A stretch of 64,000 bases of DNA from NCBI GenBank assembly GCA_022414725.1, contig CM039467.1, positions 7,696,946 through 7,760,945 on the forward strand, read 5' to 3'. Below are positions 1 to 10,835 of the stretch, piece by piece; position 1 is the first letter of the stretch, and every line of letters starts with the position of its first letter. The DNA comes from Microglena sp. YARC. Lineage: Eukaryota > Chlorophyta > Chlorophyceae > Chlamydomonadales > Chlamydomonadaceae. The notes under the pieces are model-generated. The model was not told the DNA's origin. It saw only the letters and a list, made by a program, of their open reading frames with translations, and made no database searches. The translations under genes and the position numbers were made by a program.

Positions 1-1919
1 GCCATAGCCTCTGGCATTGATCTTGAATGAGTCTTCTGGTGGAAGAAGCCCGCGTCCTGAGTGGGTTTGTGTGTGTGTGTGTGAGAGAGGGGGAGGGGGG
101 GGCGGGGGAGTAGGAGAGGTGAGGGAATGTGGGAGAGGGATGGGGGGAGGGAGAGGGAGAGGGAGAGGGAGAGGGAGAGGGGAGGGGGGAGGGGGAGGGA
201 AAAGGGGAGGGAGACGGAGACGGAGAGGGAGAGGAGGAGGGAAAGGGAGACAGAGAGGGAGAGGAGGAGGAGGAGGGAGAGGGGGAGGAGGAGGGAGAGG
301 GAGAGGGGGTGGGGGGTGGAGGGAGAGTGGGAGGAGGAGGAGAGGAGGGGGAGGGAGAGGGGGGGGAGGAGGAGGGAGAGTTGGAGGAGGAGAGAGAGTG
401 GGAGGAGGAGTGAGAGTGGGGGGAGGAGGAGGGAGAGGGAGAGTGGGGGGAGGAGGAGGGAGAGTGGGAGGATGAGGGGAGAGGGAGAGGGGGAGGAGCA
501 GGGAGAGGGGAAAGAGGATGGAGAGGGAGAGGGGGGGGAGAAGGAGATGGGGAGCAGGAGGGAGATAGAGAGGGAGATGTTGAGGAGTCAATGTGGTATT
601 GCGTTGCATTGAGTTTAGTGAAGGAGGGGGAGGAGGAGGAGGAGGTGGGGGAGAGAGAGAGGTGAGGGGTCAATGTGGTGTTGAGCAGAGTGGAGGGAGG
701 GTGAGGGAGAGGGAGAGAGGGTGAGGGTGAGGAGAGGGGGGGCGAAGGGGGCGAAGGAGGGAGAGGTGAGGAGTCAATGTGGTGTTGAATTGAGTTGAGT
801 TGAGTTAAGGGAGGGGGAGGGGGAGGGGAGGGGGAGGGGGAGGGGGAGAGGGTTCATTGTGGTGTTGAGTTGAGTTGAATGAAGGGAGGGTGAGGGTGAG
901 CCCAGTTGCAGGGTTGTAGTTGCAGCCTGTGGCAGCCCAAGCTATTAGAACGTGGCAGCCCAAGCTATTAGAACGTGACAGCCCAAGCTATTAGAACGTT
1001 TCAGCCCAGGCTATTAGAACGTTTCAGCCCAAGCTATTAGAACGTGGCAGCCCAAGCTAATTAAACTATACCGTCAAAATGATTAAAAAACTCAGATAAA
1101 GAAAGATACTTCCTCTAGTATAAACGCTCATATGGCAACCGCAGACCCCCTCCCCCCACCCCCCCCCCCCCCCCTCCCAAGACACACACACAAACCCAAT
1201 GCAATCCAGCATACACAAGTGCGCACACACACACACAAACACCTCGCACACATACCCCCCCCCCCCCACACACACACACACACACTCAAACACACACCAG
1301 CCATGTGAGCACACACCTTGCCAACAAAGTACTCCTTCCTGGCTTTGAAAGAGTTTTCAGGAATGTAGCGCCAAGCAGCACGCAGCCTCGTTGAGCGTGC
1401 TACCGTCTGCATCTCTCGAATCTCATTCGCCTCCTTGTTCGGCTGCTTGGGTACTGAATTCATCATCTACAATGCAGCACAGATCGAGACACAACTGAAT
1501 CCGACACAGAGTGGTTCCGTGGCTGAGGGGGTGCGGTAGGAGGCCTAGCGCAGCATGCGGCAGTGAAGCTCCGGGGAGAAAGGGGCAAGCAACAGAGAGG
1601 CGAACGAAACGTTTGAGAGTGGATGATAAAGTGATGAGGTAACATGATGGGTATGCGCGGGAGAGGAGGACATCTAAGATGCGCAGGGGCGTGCCATGGA
1701 CCTCGGGTGGGTTGGTAGGGGGCAATTCGCAGCATGAGAGCAACCCAGTTGTATTGGCCTCGCATCTTTTTATTCTCCTCCTTCTTGATAATGAGGGAGG
1801 AAGCTACTCACCATGTGCGCATACTGCTGGATGAGCTTCATGAAGACGATGCATAGCGTGAGGGGCAAGAAGACCCAGTCTCTCACAGCCTGATCTAGGA
1901 CCAGCTGTGTTGCTGCCAT
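1..1919 (-). CDS. EMC3: EMC3, ER membrane protein complex subunit 3 (5' part, runs off left edge)
   Basis: EMC3 is a core subunit of the ER membrane protein complex, an Oxa1/YidC-like insertase for transmembrane helices. Three exons are visible on the minus strand. Exon 1 (1919-1812, 36 codons) starts MAATQLVLDQAVRDWVFLPL and holds the first membrane helix. Exon 2 (1466-1317, 50 codons) contains WRYIPENSFKARKEYF, which matches the family motif KYIPKQSFLTRKYYF. Exon 3 starts at 56 with DAGFFHQKTHSRSMPEAMA, equivalent to the family's EDGFFKKTKRK segment, and leaves the window at base 1. All junctions are GT-AG and phase 0. The start is the first ATG and gives the expected short lumenal N-terminus. 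The remaining two helices and the C-terminus lie outside the window. It is divergent from LSM4. Identification rests on three collinear family blocks, so it is firm. Confidence 0.9.
57..1316. repeat. EMC3 intron 2: long polypurine/polypyrimidine low-complexity tract
   Basis: This intron is almost pure G+A on the plus strand (GGGAGA, GGAGGA and GAGGGG motifs) from about 80 to 900, so the EMC3 pre-mRNA would carry a polypyrimidine tract of about 800 nt just upstream of exon 3. Poly-C and (CA)n runs lie at 1145-1290. The reading frames seen here are low-complexity artefacts. Confidence 0.85.
928..1062 (+). repeat. Tandem repeat, about 23-27 bp unit
   Basis: Five to six copies of a unit containing AGCCCAAGCTATTAGAACGT lie head to tail inside EMC3 intron 2, with one or two substitutions between copies. 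Confidence 0.9.
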
Positions 1920-2344
1920 CCCTCCCAGGTGTTTCTAATTCGATCCTGGAAGCTATCAAGATCTAAAAGAACAGAACGATCCCAATTGAATTGAATTGCA
2001 TTGATCATGGCGTGGGTGTGGAATTTATAAAATTGTTGTTGGCAGTGGCTGGCTTATTGTTGTACTGTACTTCGCCGGAGCAGGCTCCTTCAGAAAGCAG
2101 TTTGACGGTGCGCTCATAGATCATCTGCTGTTGACAAACACGCACTTCAGAATTTCGAACAATCTTCTTTTAGCTTGGAACCAGCTTCGACCTGTCTATC
2201 GTATTTTGGGGCTGTCGTCGAACCTGCTCGCACATTAAGTTTGTGCCTTCCCTGGCCATCCCTATCCATTCCTGGTCATTATTAGACCCTTGGCGATCGA
2301 ACTGATTGATCGATCCTCAAATCGCTATCTTTTGAACTAGTGCG
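1920..2344. promoter_or_regulatory. Divergent intergenic region between EMC3 and LSM4
   Basis: About 425 bp separate the two start codons, so both 5' UTRs and both promoters must lie here, or one bidirectional promoter serves both. No clear TATA box at a convincing distance was found. The interval is free of the simple repeats that fill the rest of the window, which suggests constraint. Assignment as a regulatory region is by position only. Confidence 0.55.
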
Positions 2345-5300
2345 ATGTTGCCCCTTTCGCTCTTGAAGACCGCTCAGGGGCATGCAGTGGTAAGACATCA
2401 TCTCCGCTGCTCAGCCATATCCTGCCAGATAGAAGCTCCTCTTGCTTTTGCCCCCCAGATAGCTAGATTACTGCCTGAGAGCTGGTGCTGGCTGCCCTGG
2501 GGTGTAGAGGACTCCTGCTCACAAGTTATTGGTAGAATCGCTCTGAGCAATTGTAATTGGTAGAATTGTCCTGGGCTGGTATGATTGGTATATTAGCTCA
2601 GCCTGCATGGGACAATCTTGATGCTGATTGGAAATATATTTTATTCCCCACTTGGTTGACATGCCCGACTGTGAAGGAGTTGGTCGTACTATGCTTGATC
2701 GCTGCCTGGGATGAGAATCCTGTTGGCCGTTGTTGTGCATCTTGTTATCCTGGTGCAACAATGAAAGTGCAGCTGAGCTGGTAGAGCTGCTGCGATGAGG
2801 GTGGCCATGATGGTGATCGATCTGTTTAGGGTGTCCAACTTACATGCGGTCCTTGTGTCCTGCTGGTATCTATGATTTATGTTGGTAGCTGGCAATGCAA
2901 GCAGAGTGTGTGTGTGCATGTGCGCCCGGGTATGTGTGTTTATGTATGTGTGCGCACGTGTCGGCACGTCTAGTTGTGATGCAGAAAAGTGTTGGCCTTT
3001 GAGCAAGGGTCCCTCAAACCTTTCTGAAATCTCTGCACCCCATTGATATGTGGGTATCATTTCTTACGTACACGCTCACTGGCCCTGCCTAGTGCAAAAT
3101 TCCTTAGCTGTGGTTGAAAACAGCATGTCTCCTTTCCTCCTAGGCGTGCTCTCATTCGCCCTGCCCCCCTTCATTGATGTGGTTGAACACAGTATGTCCC
3201 CTTTCATTCTATGCGCGCTCTCATTTGCCCTACCGCCCTTTATTGATGTGGTTGAAAACACTATATCTCCTTTCTTCCTAACAACGCTCTTAATAGCCCT
3301 GCACATATATTAGCTGAGGTTGAAAACAGCATGTCTCCTTTCCTCCTACGCACGCTCTCATTCATCCTGCCCCCCTTCATTGATGTGGTTGAACACAGTA
3401 TGTCCCCTTTCATCCTAACTGCGCTCTCATTAGCCCTGCAAGTATCTTAGCTGTGGTTAAAAACAGTTTGTCTCCTTTCTTGCTACGCACGCTCCCATTC
3501 ATCCTGCCCCCCTTCATTGGTGTGGTTGAACACAGTATGTCTCCTTTCATCCTAACTACGCTCTCATTAGCCCTGCAAGTATCTTAGCTGTGGTCAAAAA
3601 CAGTGTGTCTCCTTTCTTGCTACGCACGCTCCCATTCGCCTGCCCCCCTTCATTGGTGTGGTTGAAAACACGATGTCTCCTTTCATCCTAACTATGCTCA
3701 CTTTCTCCATGCAAATATCTTAACTGTGGTTGAAAACAGTATGCCTCCTTTCCTCCTACGCACGCTCTCATTCCCCCTGCCCCCTCTTCATTGATGTGGT
3801 CGACAACATAATGTCTCCTATCTCTCTAACTGCGCTCTCATTCTCCCTGCAAATATCTTGGCTTTGGTTGAAAACAGCATATCTCATTTCTACACACTCA
3901 TTCCACTGTTTCTTTTTTGGGCTATGCTTGTTTTTTACAGCCAGCAAATGGGTATAGCTAAAAACATCCAGTTACATCGAAAAGCTTGTCCTGTCAGCTT
4001 TCAGACGCACTAGCTTCAGGGTTGGCCCTAGGATGGAGAAAGGGATGCCTAGAAGCTGCTCCTCGTAGCCCCCAAAATAAACAGTGACTCATTTTTAGGG
4101 GCCGACATATCATACGATGTTGACCAAAGGCGAGTATGATATCATATGATGTCATACAAATTGCATCATATGATATTGCATATAAATGGTAACTTTAGCC
4201 TGGTCAGACTGATGACATGATATCATATGATATCATATTGCCATACCCTACTCATTCGTCCTGCCCCCATTCATTGCTGTGCCCCCCTAAATTGCTGTGC
4301 CCCCCTTGCCCTGCCGGTTGACTTGCCTAGCCCCCCTTCATCGCCTTGCCCCCCTAAATAGCTGTGCCCCTCTTGCCCTGCCCCGCTGACTTGCCTAGCC
4401 CCCTTCATTGCCTTGCCCCCCTAAATTGATGTGCCCCCCTTGCCCTGCCCCGCTATATTGCCTAGCCCCCTCCATTGCCTTGCCCCCCTAAATTGCTGTG
4501 CACCCTTGCCCTGCCCCCCTGACATGCCCTGCCCCCCTTTATTGCTGTGCCCCCTTCATTGCCCTGTACCCCTAAGTTGCTGTGCTCCCCTTCATTGCCC
4601 TACCCCCCTTCATTGCTGTGCAGCTTGTGGAGTTGAAAAACGGCGGGACATACAACGGCCATCTAGTCCTATGTGATACGTGGATGAATATGCATTTGAG
4701 GGAAGTCATATGCACGTCTAAGGTTAGTGTGGTACAGGCTTTTTCAAAGCCCTCTGAGAGTTTACGTGGCACACGCAGATGGTCCCCTAACATGTGCATG
4801 TGCGTGTGAAAACCTTTCACGTCCCTGTCGAAATGTGTTTGTAAACTTGTGAAAATCATATGCACTTGGAAGGTGAGTGTGGTGCAGGCGTTTTCAAAGC
4901 CTTCTGAGAGTTTACGTGGCACACGCATGTGCCCCCTTCAAATGTGTGCGTTCACGCGCACGTTTCTATCAAAAATGTGTTTGTAAGCCTGTGAAACTCA
5001 TATGCATGTCTAATGTGAGAGTGGTGCAGAGTTGTTCAAATCCCTCTGAGAGTTTACGTGGCACACACACATGCCCCTCCTAAAATGTGCATGTGTGTGT
5101 TAACACGCACATCCCTGTCAAAAATGTGTTTCTAAACTTGTGAAATTCACATGCTCGTCAAAGGTGAGAGTGGTGCAGAGTTGTTCAAAGCACATTGAGA
5201 GTTTACATGGCACACGCACATGCCCTCCTTAAAATGTGTGAGTTAACACGCACGGCCCTGTCAAAAATGTGTGTATACCTGTGAAAATCATATGCTCGTT

Positions 5301-8058
5301 TAAGGTGAGTGTGGTAATGAATGTATGCATGTCAATTATAGCCATTCAGGGGATGACTTGGATTTGGGTCTCAAAGTTCGTAGTTCATACCTCCACTTTT
5401 AAAAACAAAAAACGACACTTCTCAGAATCCTCGAAGCTCAGGCCAAAGTGCCAGAATTCTCAGGCCAGATTCGCAAGTTCGAGGTACTAACTATGAAAAC
5501 CCAACCTAAATCATCTGCTGGATGTCACTTACTTCATTTGACACTTACTTGACACTTACTTCAATCGGCTATTCATCTACTGGATGTCACTTACTGACAT
5601 TTGTTCGTCCTGGGTGTGTATTATGGGTAGGGAACGGCAATATGATATCATATGATATCATGTCATCATATGATGCCGGCAGTCTGACTGGGTTAAAGTT
5701 ATCATTTATATACGATATCATATGATGCAATTTGTATGATATGATATGCCGGTCCCTAATTATGGGTAATACCCATATCGTGGGAGTGGAGTAGGGCGTA
5801 GCTTTTCTTCCCAGCTACTAGCAGCAGCTTCTAAGCAGCTTCCCTGACTTGCTAGGCAGCCAAACCTGATGCAACCTAGTGCACCTTGAAGCGGACACAA
5901 ACAGCTTTCCTGTAGTGTTGCCATCTTGGGGCTTGGCCCAGGGGCTGGCTCAGGAAGATGCCTAGAAATAATGAAAACGCCTGGTGAGGTGAGGCCTGGG
6001 ATTTAGGGAGCCGTGTCTCATGGCAGAAGAGAACGGGCTGCTACTTTACCTGGACAGTGCTACCATGGCCGCTGACAGCGACCGAGAACACCAAGTCGCA
6101 CCCGTAGGGACTTGAACCCCGCACTGTCGGCTGATTTAAACAAACTCAACCATTGAGCCGATCGTCGAAACAGGAAATAGCTGCCTAGAAGCTGTTGCTT
6201 GTAGCTGAACAGAAAAGCTACACTTCCAGTGGCACGCACGCACACGCACACACACACTCTCTCTCACACATACACACACCCACATGCCTGGTACCCCTCC
6301 CCACCCACGTGCATCGCCGATGCCAACGCCCTTGCATGTACTCATCAACCCGCACACCAAGCCCCCACCACCACCTCACACACACACACCGCACACACCA
6401 AGTCCCCTCAGAAAAGCTACGCTTCCAGTGGCACGTAGCCTTATCTGGAATGAACGTCAGTCGGTGTATGTAAATAAGTATGAATGTATGTATGTATGTT
6501 ACAGTCCAGGGGTAGACAAAGCGGCTAAACGGACTTGCCCAACCGTGATAGGAAGGGCTAAAAAGAAAAAGCCTTGTGAACTGAACTCCAAACAATCGTA
6601 TTACCGACGGGGGCCCTGAGTTTGTGCGACCATCCACCCACCCAACCACCCTTCCACCCACACCTTCTTTGGCCATCCCTGGACGTGCTTGCCAGGCATC
6701 CTGTGCTCTTTAATTTGTCAGTCCACCTAGCTATTTTTGCGCTAACTCTTGCAAGTGAAAGACAGTCGCTGCGAAGATTGGTGCTGAAGGTAGCAAGCAA
6801 GTTACCGCAAACAAAAGGCATTCACACTAGTGGTCGTGTCTTTGTCTTTTTGTGCTAAATCATAACCCAGCTTGATCCAAAAAACAATATTGACATCCCA
6901 ACCTACCTTGTAGGATGGAGACAAGTTCTTTCGAATGCCCGAGGCCTACCTTCGAGGCAATACAATCAAGTACATCAGAGTGCCAGAGGAGGTACGCATT
7001 GGATGCTTACGTATGTTTAGATGTGTTCATGCATGTGAGCATGTGTGTATGCGCGCATGCATGTATGTCTTGGATGCTTATGTGTGTTTAGATGTGTTCA
7101 TGCATGTGAGCATGTGTGTGGTTGTGTGTTTATGCATGCATGTGTGTATCTTTTGGATGCTTATGTGTGTTTAGATGTGTTCATGCATGTGAGCACGTGT
7201 GTGGTTGTGTCTTTATGCATGCATGTGTGTGTGTTTTGGATGCTTATGTGTGTTTAGATGTGTTCATGCATGTGAGCATGTGTGTGGTTGTGTGTTTATG
7301 CATGCATGCATGTATGTTTTGAATGCTCATGTGGGTTTATATGTGTTCATGTGTCTGTGCTTGTGAGCATGTGTGTGGTATGTGTTTGCGTGCATGTGTG
7401 TACGTATTGGATGCTCGTATGTATGCATGTCCGTAAAAAAAACATTCTTGTGGGATTTTAAGGGACTTTTAGGATTTAGGACTTCTATTCGGGTTCCATG
7501 ACCCCATAAACAAAATCGAGTTGGATCAAAAAAGTTTGGTTGAGCCACTACAGTCTAAGTATGACTGACGTGGTCGGGCAGGAGCCCCCAGATTTGCCCC
7601 ATTGTCTGTCCAACCCACCGACGACCGAGACAAAGCCTGACACGTCAGCCAACTGTCTCATAACTAACTGGCTTTGGTCAGCTCCATCTTTGCCACCTAT
7701 CGTTCCGTTGCCGACAATCTCAGCCAATTTTCCGCGTCGCTTGTGACGCTCCGTAGGACTTGGTTTAGCCATTGCGGTCAAGGATTGACTGACGGTGACC
7801 TAAATTTTTCAGCGAGCAGTGGTATTTGAATTTTGGTACGAAATGGTCCATTTAGCTTGGAGGAGGCCATTGGGGGAGGGCAGCATTTTCAAGAACAATG
7901 TCCTTTCCAGGCACTTTTTCTAGCCCTCAGAATGACATGGGACTGGAACAGAGGTGTTCCTCTACTTAATACCACTCCATATATGCCACTGGGGAGAGAT
8001 CCAACGCATATTTTGCCCAGGGCAGGGGGGGGAGGTCCAGGTTCTCTCTCTCTCTCTC

Positions 8059-8114
<56 letters not shown>

Positions 8115-10534
8115 CACTCACAATGCCCTAAACGACTCGTGTACAACAACATACAGAGCGAGACCTTGTAGGAGATCACTGCTTATTTCCTTTCCGTCAC
8201 TGTGTGTCTGTTTTCGTCCAGATGCCTAGTGCCATTTGATGTTATTTTATGGACCCACAATCAAAGGGCACTGCTTGCAACAAGTGCGATAAAAACAAGT
8301 TCTATGCAGTTAAAAATTGGTGGAGAGGTGTTCGCGACGGAGCGACAGGTGGCAACGCAAGCAAGTTAGTTACGAGACCGTTGGCTGACGTTTCAGGCTT
8401 CGTCTCTGTCAGACGGATGGATGGTCAGATGGTCGGTCGGACGGACAAATGGGTAACCCTGGGGGCTTGCTAAAAATGCTCTGCAGCAACTCCGGAAACT
8501 CAGTGTACCATCAGAATTCTCAAGCTTGCTTGAAGGCAGTCGAACATAAGTCAAGAGCCAGCATTGAGTGCCTGATCGAAGACCTGATAATTGAACATTT
8601 TTGAGGTGTGCACATTAGGGTCAAACCTCCAAGCCCCACCAACCGATGTAACATTGATGATGATGATTTTCTATGTTTCAAACATTCTCAACGGTCATGC
8701 GAACAACACCAGTGGACAGGTCTTTAGAAACCCTTCAAAACGAGCCTAATTAGACACCATGACACTAATTGGTGGCCGAGGTAATGACTGTATAGTGGAT
8801 TTCATAGACGGGTGGGTCTGCAGATGGTTGTCTTCACACTTTGGGGGGATGGGGTCTAGGAACTTTTGTTTGCCCCCCCCCCCCCCTTGATTTATATCCT
8901 GCATTATTATGTTAAGGCTAGAGGGCAGCCCTAAACCCTGCAACCCTATAACCCTGAACCCTAAAATCCCCATCCTGTTGGTGCAGGTGATCGACAAAGT
9001 GTGAGAGGAGAAATTCAACTGGGCAGAGCCGGCTGCAGCGAAGGCTAGAGGGCAGCCCTAAACTCTTCAATCCTGAAACCTTCAACCCTAGAACCCTGAA
9101 CACTAAAATCCCCATCCTGTTCGTGCAAGTGATCGATGAAGTGCAAAAGGAACATTTCAACCGCGCAGAGCCAGCTGCAGCCTAGGCTATAGGGCAGCCC
9201 TAAACCCTATAACCCTGAACCCTAAAATCCCCATCCTGTTGGTGCAGGTGATCGATAAAGTGCAAGAGGAACAATTCAACCGGGCAGAGAAGCGACCTAC
9301 GGGCGGAGGCCGAGGTCGTGGCGGCAGGGGTTGGTCTGTTGGCGGAGGTCGAGGTGGAGACGGCGGAGGACGAGGTGGAGACGGCGGAGGGCGAGGTGGA
9401 GACGGCGGAGGGCGAGGTGGAGAAGGCAGGGGGCGAGGGGACTACGGAGGCCGAGGAGGGAGAGGACGAGGAGATGGCGGAGGACGAGGGGAGGGAGGAG
9501 GACGAGGTAATGATCTTTGAGCTTGGCAGTTCGTACATGGGCATAGGTCCTATAATGGTGGGGGGGCGGGGGGGCGAAGGGACTATGGAGGCCGCAGAGG
9601 GAGAGGATGAGGAGAGGGCGGAGTACGAGGGGAGGGAGGAGGACGAGGTAAGAATCATTGAGCTTGGCGGTTCACACATGGACATAAGTCCTATAATGGT
9701 GGGGGAGGGGGGCTACGGAGGCCGAGGAGGGAGAGGACAAGGAGATGGCGGAGGACAAGGGAAGGGAGGTAGACGAGGGGAAGATCATTGAGCTTGGCGT
9801 TTCATACACGGACATAGGTCCTATAATGGTGGTTGGGGGTGAGGGGACTACGTAGGCCGCAGAGGGAGAGGACGAGGAGATGGCGGTGGACAAGGGGAGG
9901 GAGGAGGCCGAGGTAAGGATCATTGAGCTTGGCGGTTCATACATGGACATAGGTCCTATAATCGTGGGGGGGGAGGAGAGGGTGAAGGACGAGGTAAGGA
10001 TCATTGGCCATGGTAGCTTATACACGAACATGATCCTACCCTACAGGCACTTGCCTATCTGTATATGCATCTGCCCTACTGGCACATACCTGTTTAGGCA
10101 CTTGCCTATCTGTATATGCATCTACCCTACGGGCACATACATACCCGTATAGGCACTTACCCATCTGTATAGGCACCTACCATACAGGCACTTGCCTATC
10201 TGTATAGGCATCTAGCCTACTGGCACCTAAATACATGTAAAGGCACGTACCATGTATGCACTTAACTATCTGTACAAGCACCTGCGAACCTGTATAGGCA
10301 CGTACCTTATATGCACTTATATATCTGTACAAGCACCTACATACCTGTATAGGCACGTAATATTTATGCACTTAACTATTTGTACAAGCACCTACGTACC
10401 TGTATAGGCACCTACCTATCTGTACAGGCACCTACATACCTGTGTATGCACGTACCTACCTGACTCACCCCAACTGCTCAACAACTCACGCAGGTGGCCG
10501 CGGAGGAGGGCGAGGTGGGTTCCAACAACAATAG
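2345..10534 (+). CDS. LSM4: LSM4, U6 snRNA-associated Sm-like protein LSm4 with RGG tail
   Basis: LSm4 is a subunit of the LSm1-7 ring (mRNA decapping) and the LSm2-8 ring (U6 snRNA). Five exons are placed: 2345-2389 ([15 protein letters not shown]), 4624-4722 ([15 protein letters not shown] to REVICTSK), 6914-6991 ([20 protein letters not shown] to VPEE), 9248-9506 ([17 protein letters not shown], then Gly/Arg/Asp-rich RGG repeats) and 10494-10534 (Gly/Arg-rich, ending FQQQ and TAG). All have GT-AG borders and consistent phases, giving about 173 residues. Sm motif 1 (exon 2) and Sm motif 2 (exon 3, RGNTIKY) are intact and collinear with animal and plant LSm4. Every intron is rich in tandem repeats, and the arrays after exons 2 and 4 include copies of the donor junction. 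The exact end of the RGG exon is the least certain border. Confidence 0.92.
3060..3965 (+). repeat. Tandem repeat in LSM4 intron 1, about 135-bp unit
   Basis: Diverged copies of a unit with GTGGTTGAAAACAGTATGTC, then CTCCTTTC, a CTACGCACGCTC block and CCCCCCTTCATTG. At least six partial or full copies recur between 3080 and 3900. Confidence 0.85.
4096..4250. mobile_element. hAT-like MITE, copy 1
   Basis: A 155-bp element starting TAGGGGCCGA and ending CCATACCCTA, filled with the palindromic motif ATGATATCATATGATATCAT. It is flanked by an imperfect 8-bp direct repeat (CTCATTTT left, CTCATTCG right). It is the same family as the elements at 5628-5758 and 46513-46662. It lies in LSM4 intron 1. 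Confidence 0.75.
4252..4620 (+). repeat. Pyrimidine-rich tandem repeat at the 3' end of LSM4 intron 1
   Basis: Short imperfect copies built from TTGCCCTGCCCC, TTCATTGCCTTG and CCCCCCTAAATTGCTGTG fill the 370 bp up to the exon 2 acceptor (CAG at 4621-4623). The last copies of CATTGCTGTGCAG form the acceptor itself. Confidence 0.85.
4700..5312 (+). repeat. Tandem array carrying the LSM4 exon 2 donor junction, about 145-bp unit
   Basis: Five copies at intervals of 141-150 bp. Each copy contains a TCATATGC block followed by an AAG|GT(T/G)AG-like junction. The real donor is after 4722; copies fall after 4872, 5014 (degenerate, AAT|GTGAGA), 5163 and 5304. The shared block TTTTCAAAGCCCTCTGAGAG follows each of the first four junctions. 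Confidence 0.85.
5628..5758. mobile_element. hAT-like MITE, copy 2, with exact 8-bp target duplication
   Basis: The element starts TAGGGAACGGCA and ends TGCCGGTCCCTA, so the terminal inverted repeat is about 12 bp. It is flanked on both sides by ATTATGGG (5620-5627 and 5759-5766). The 131-bp interior is mostly ATGATATCAT palindromes. TAGGG-type termini with an 8-bp duplication are typical of hAT transposons. There is no coding capacity. It lies in LSM4 intron 2. Confidence 0.85.
6050..6180 (-). mobile_element. tRNA-derived SINE-like element
   Basis: Read on the minus strand this has an A-box-like TGGTTGAGTTTG and, about 35 bp on, a T-arm-like CGGGGTTCAAGTCCCTACGGG block whose core GGTTCAAGTCC is a good B box. 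No complete tRNA cloverleaf could be drawn, so a SINE head is preferred over a tRNA gene. Confidence 0.55.
6498..6625 (+). repeat. Dispersed repeat family R2, copy in LSM4 intron 2
   Basis: Begins TGTTACAGTCCAGGGGTAG, passes through GGACTTGCCCAACCGTG and an A-rich AAAAAGAAAAAGC stretch, and ends near GGCCCTGAGTTTGTGC. The same sequence recurs at 13285, 36985, 53408, 54215 and 56880, in both orientations. At about 130 bp it is SINE-sized; its origin is unknown. Confidence 0.7.
6992..7435 (+). repeat. Tandem array starting at the LSM4 exon 3 donor, about 90-bp unit
   Basis: Four to five copies of a unit containing TTGGATGCTTATGTGTG, TTTAGATGTGTTCATGCATG and TGAGCATGTGTGTGG begin only about 6 bp inside the intron. 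The sequence after the donor (GTACGCATTGGATGCTT) resembles the array-internal GTACGTATTGGATGCTC at 7400. Confidence 0.85.
7545..7780 (+). repeat. Dispersed repeat family R3
   Basis: Contains AAGCCTGACACGTCAGCCAA, CTAACTGGCTT and CGCGTCGCTTGTGACG blocks that recur at 8320 (minus), 42440 and 56540-56880. No coding potential was recognised. Confidence 0.65.
7905..8785 (+). repeat. Dispersed repeat family R1 with internal (CT)n
   Basis: About 880 bp with a (CT)n microsatellite at 8043-8113. An inverted copy lies at 15960-16730, where the microsatellite reads (GA)n. Shared blocks include CCCTCAGAATGACATG, TTTGCCCAGGGCAG, GGACCCACAATCAAAGGGCA and GCCTAATTAGACACCA. A piece of R3 is nested at about 8320-8475. 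It is probably a non-autonomous mobile element. Confidence 0.7.
8920..9247 (+). repeat. Two decayed upstream copies of the LSM4 exon 4 acceptor region
   Basis: The block GAACCCTAAAATCCCCATCC followed by TGTTGGTGCAG|GTGATCGA occurs three times. Copy 1 (8985-9010) keeps the AG but reads AAAGTGTGA, a stop after four codons. Copy 2 (9110-9165) has lost the acceptor AG (GTGCAAGTGATC). Copy 3 (from 9237) is the functional acceptor, with exon 4 starting at 9248. Confidence 0.8.
9490..10020 (+). repeat. Tandem array carrying the LSM4 exon 4 donor junction, about 130-bp unit
   Basis: Each unit has the end of the RGG exon (GGAGGACGAG) and a GTAA-type donor followed by ATCATTGAGCTTGGCGGTTC and CATAGGTCCTATAATGGTGG. 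Donor-like junctions fall after 9506, 9647, 9912 and 9993; a copy near 9777 has lost its GT. In-frame stops follow the first junction, so the later copies cannot simply lengthen the exon. Confidence 0.85.
10045..10480 (+). repeat. Tandem repeat in LSM4 intron 4, 20-40 bp units
   Basis: More than a dozen imperfect copies of CACCTACCTATCTGTATAGG type sequence run up to the last LSM4 intron end. No coding meaning. Confidence 0.85.
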
Positions 10535-10835
10535 CCCCTCCCCCATCTCTCACCTTGGATTGGATAGTTACGTGGTGTTTCAGCCAACTTTGGGATGCGC
10601 GTGCACTCTCGCGTGTTTCAGCCAACTTTGGGATGCGCATGCACTCACGTGGTGTTTCAGCCAACTCTGGGCTGCGCATGCACTCTCACGTGTTTCAGCC
10701 AACTTTGGGCTGCGCATGCACTCACGTGGTGTTTCAGCCAACTCTGGGCTGCGCATGCACTCTCAAAGCTCATAGTGGAAAAACAAATGTTGGATTGTTA
10801 CCTGGTTGTCCAGCCAACTCTGGGCTGCTTACCGT
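10535..10835 (+). repeat. LSM4 3' flank: tandem repeat, about 38-bp unit
   Basis: Six copies of a unit with GTGTTTCAGCCAACTTTGGG and CTGCGCATGCACTC follow about 30 bp after the LSM4 stop codon. If the 3' UTR extends this far, it contains the array. Confidence 0.85.

Noticed and set aside
17..612. Gly/Arg/Glu-rich frames at the left end
   Set aside because: Purine-only DNA inside an EMC3 intron gives open frames by composition.
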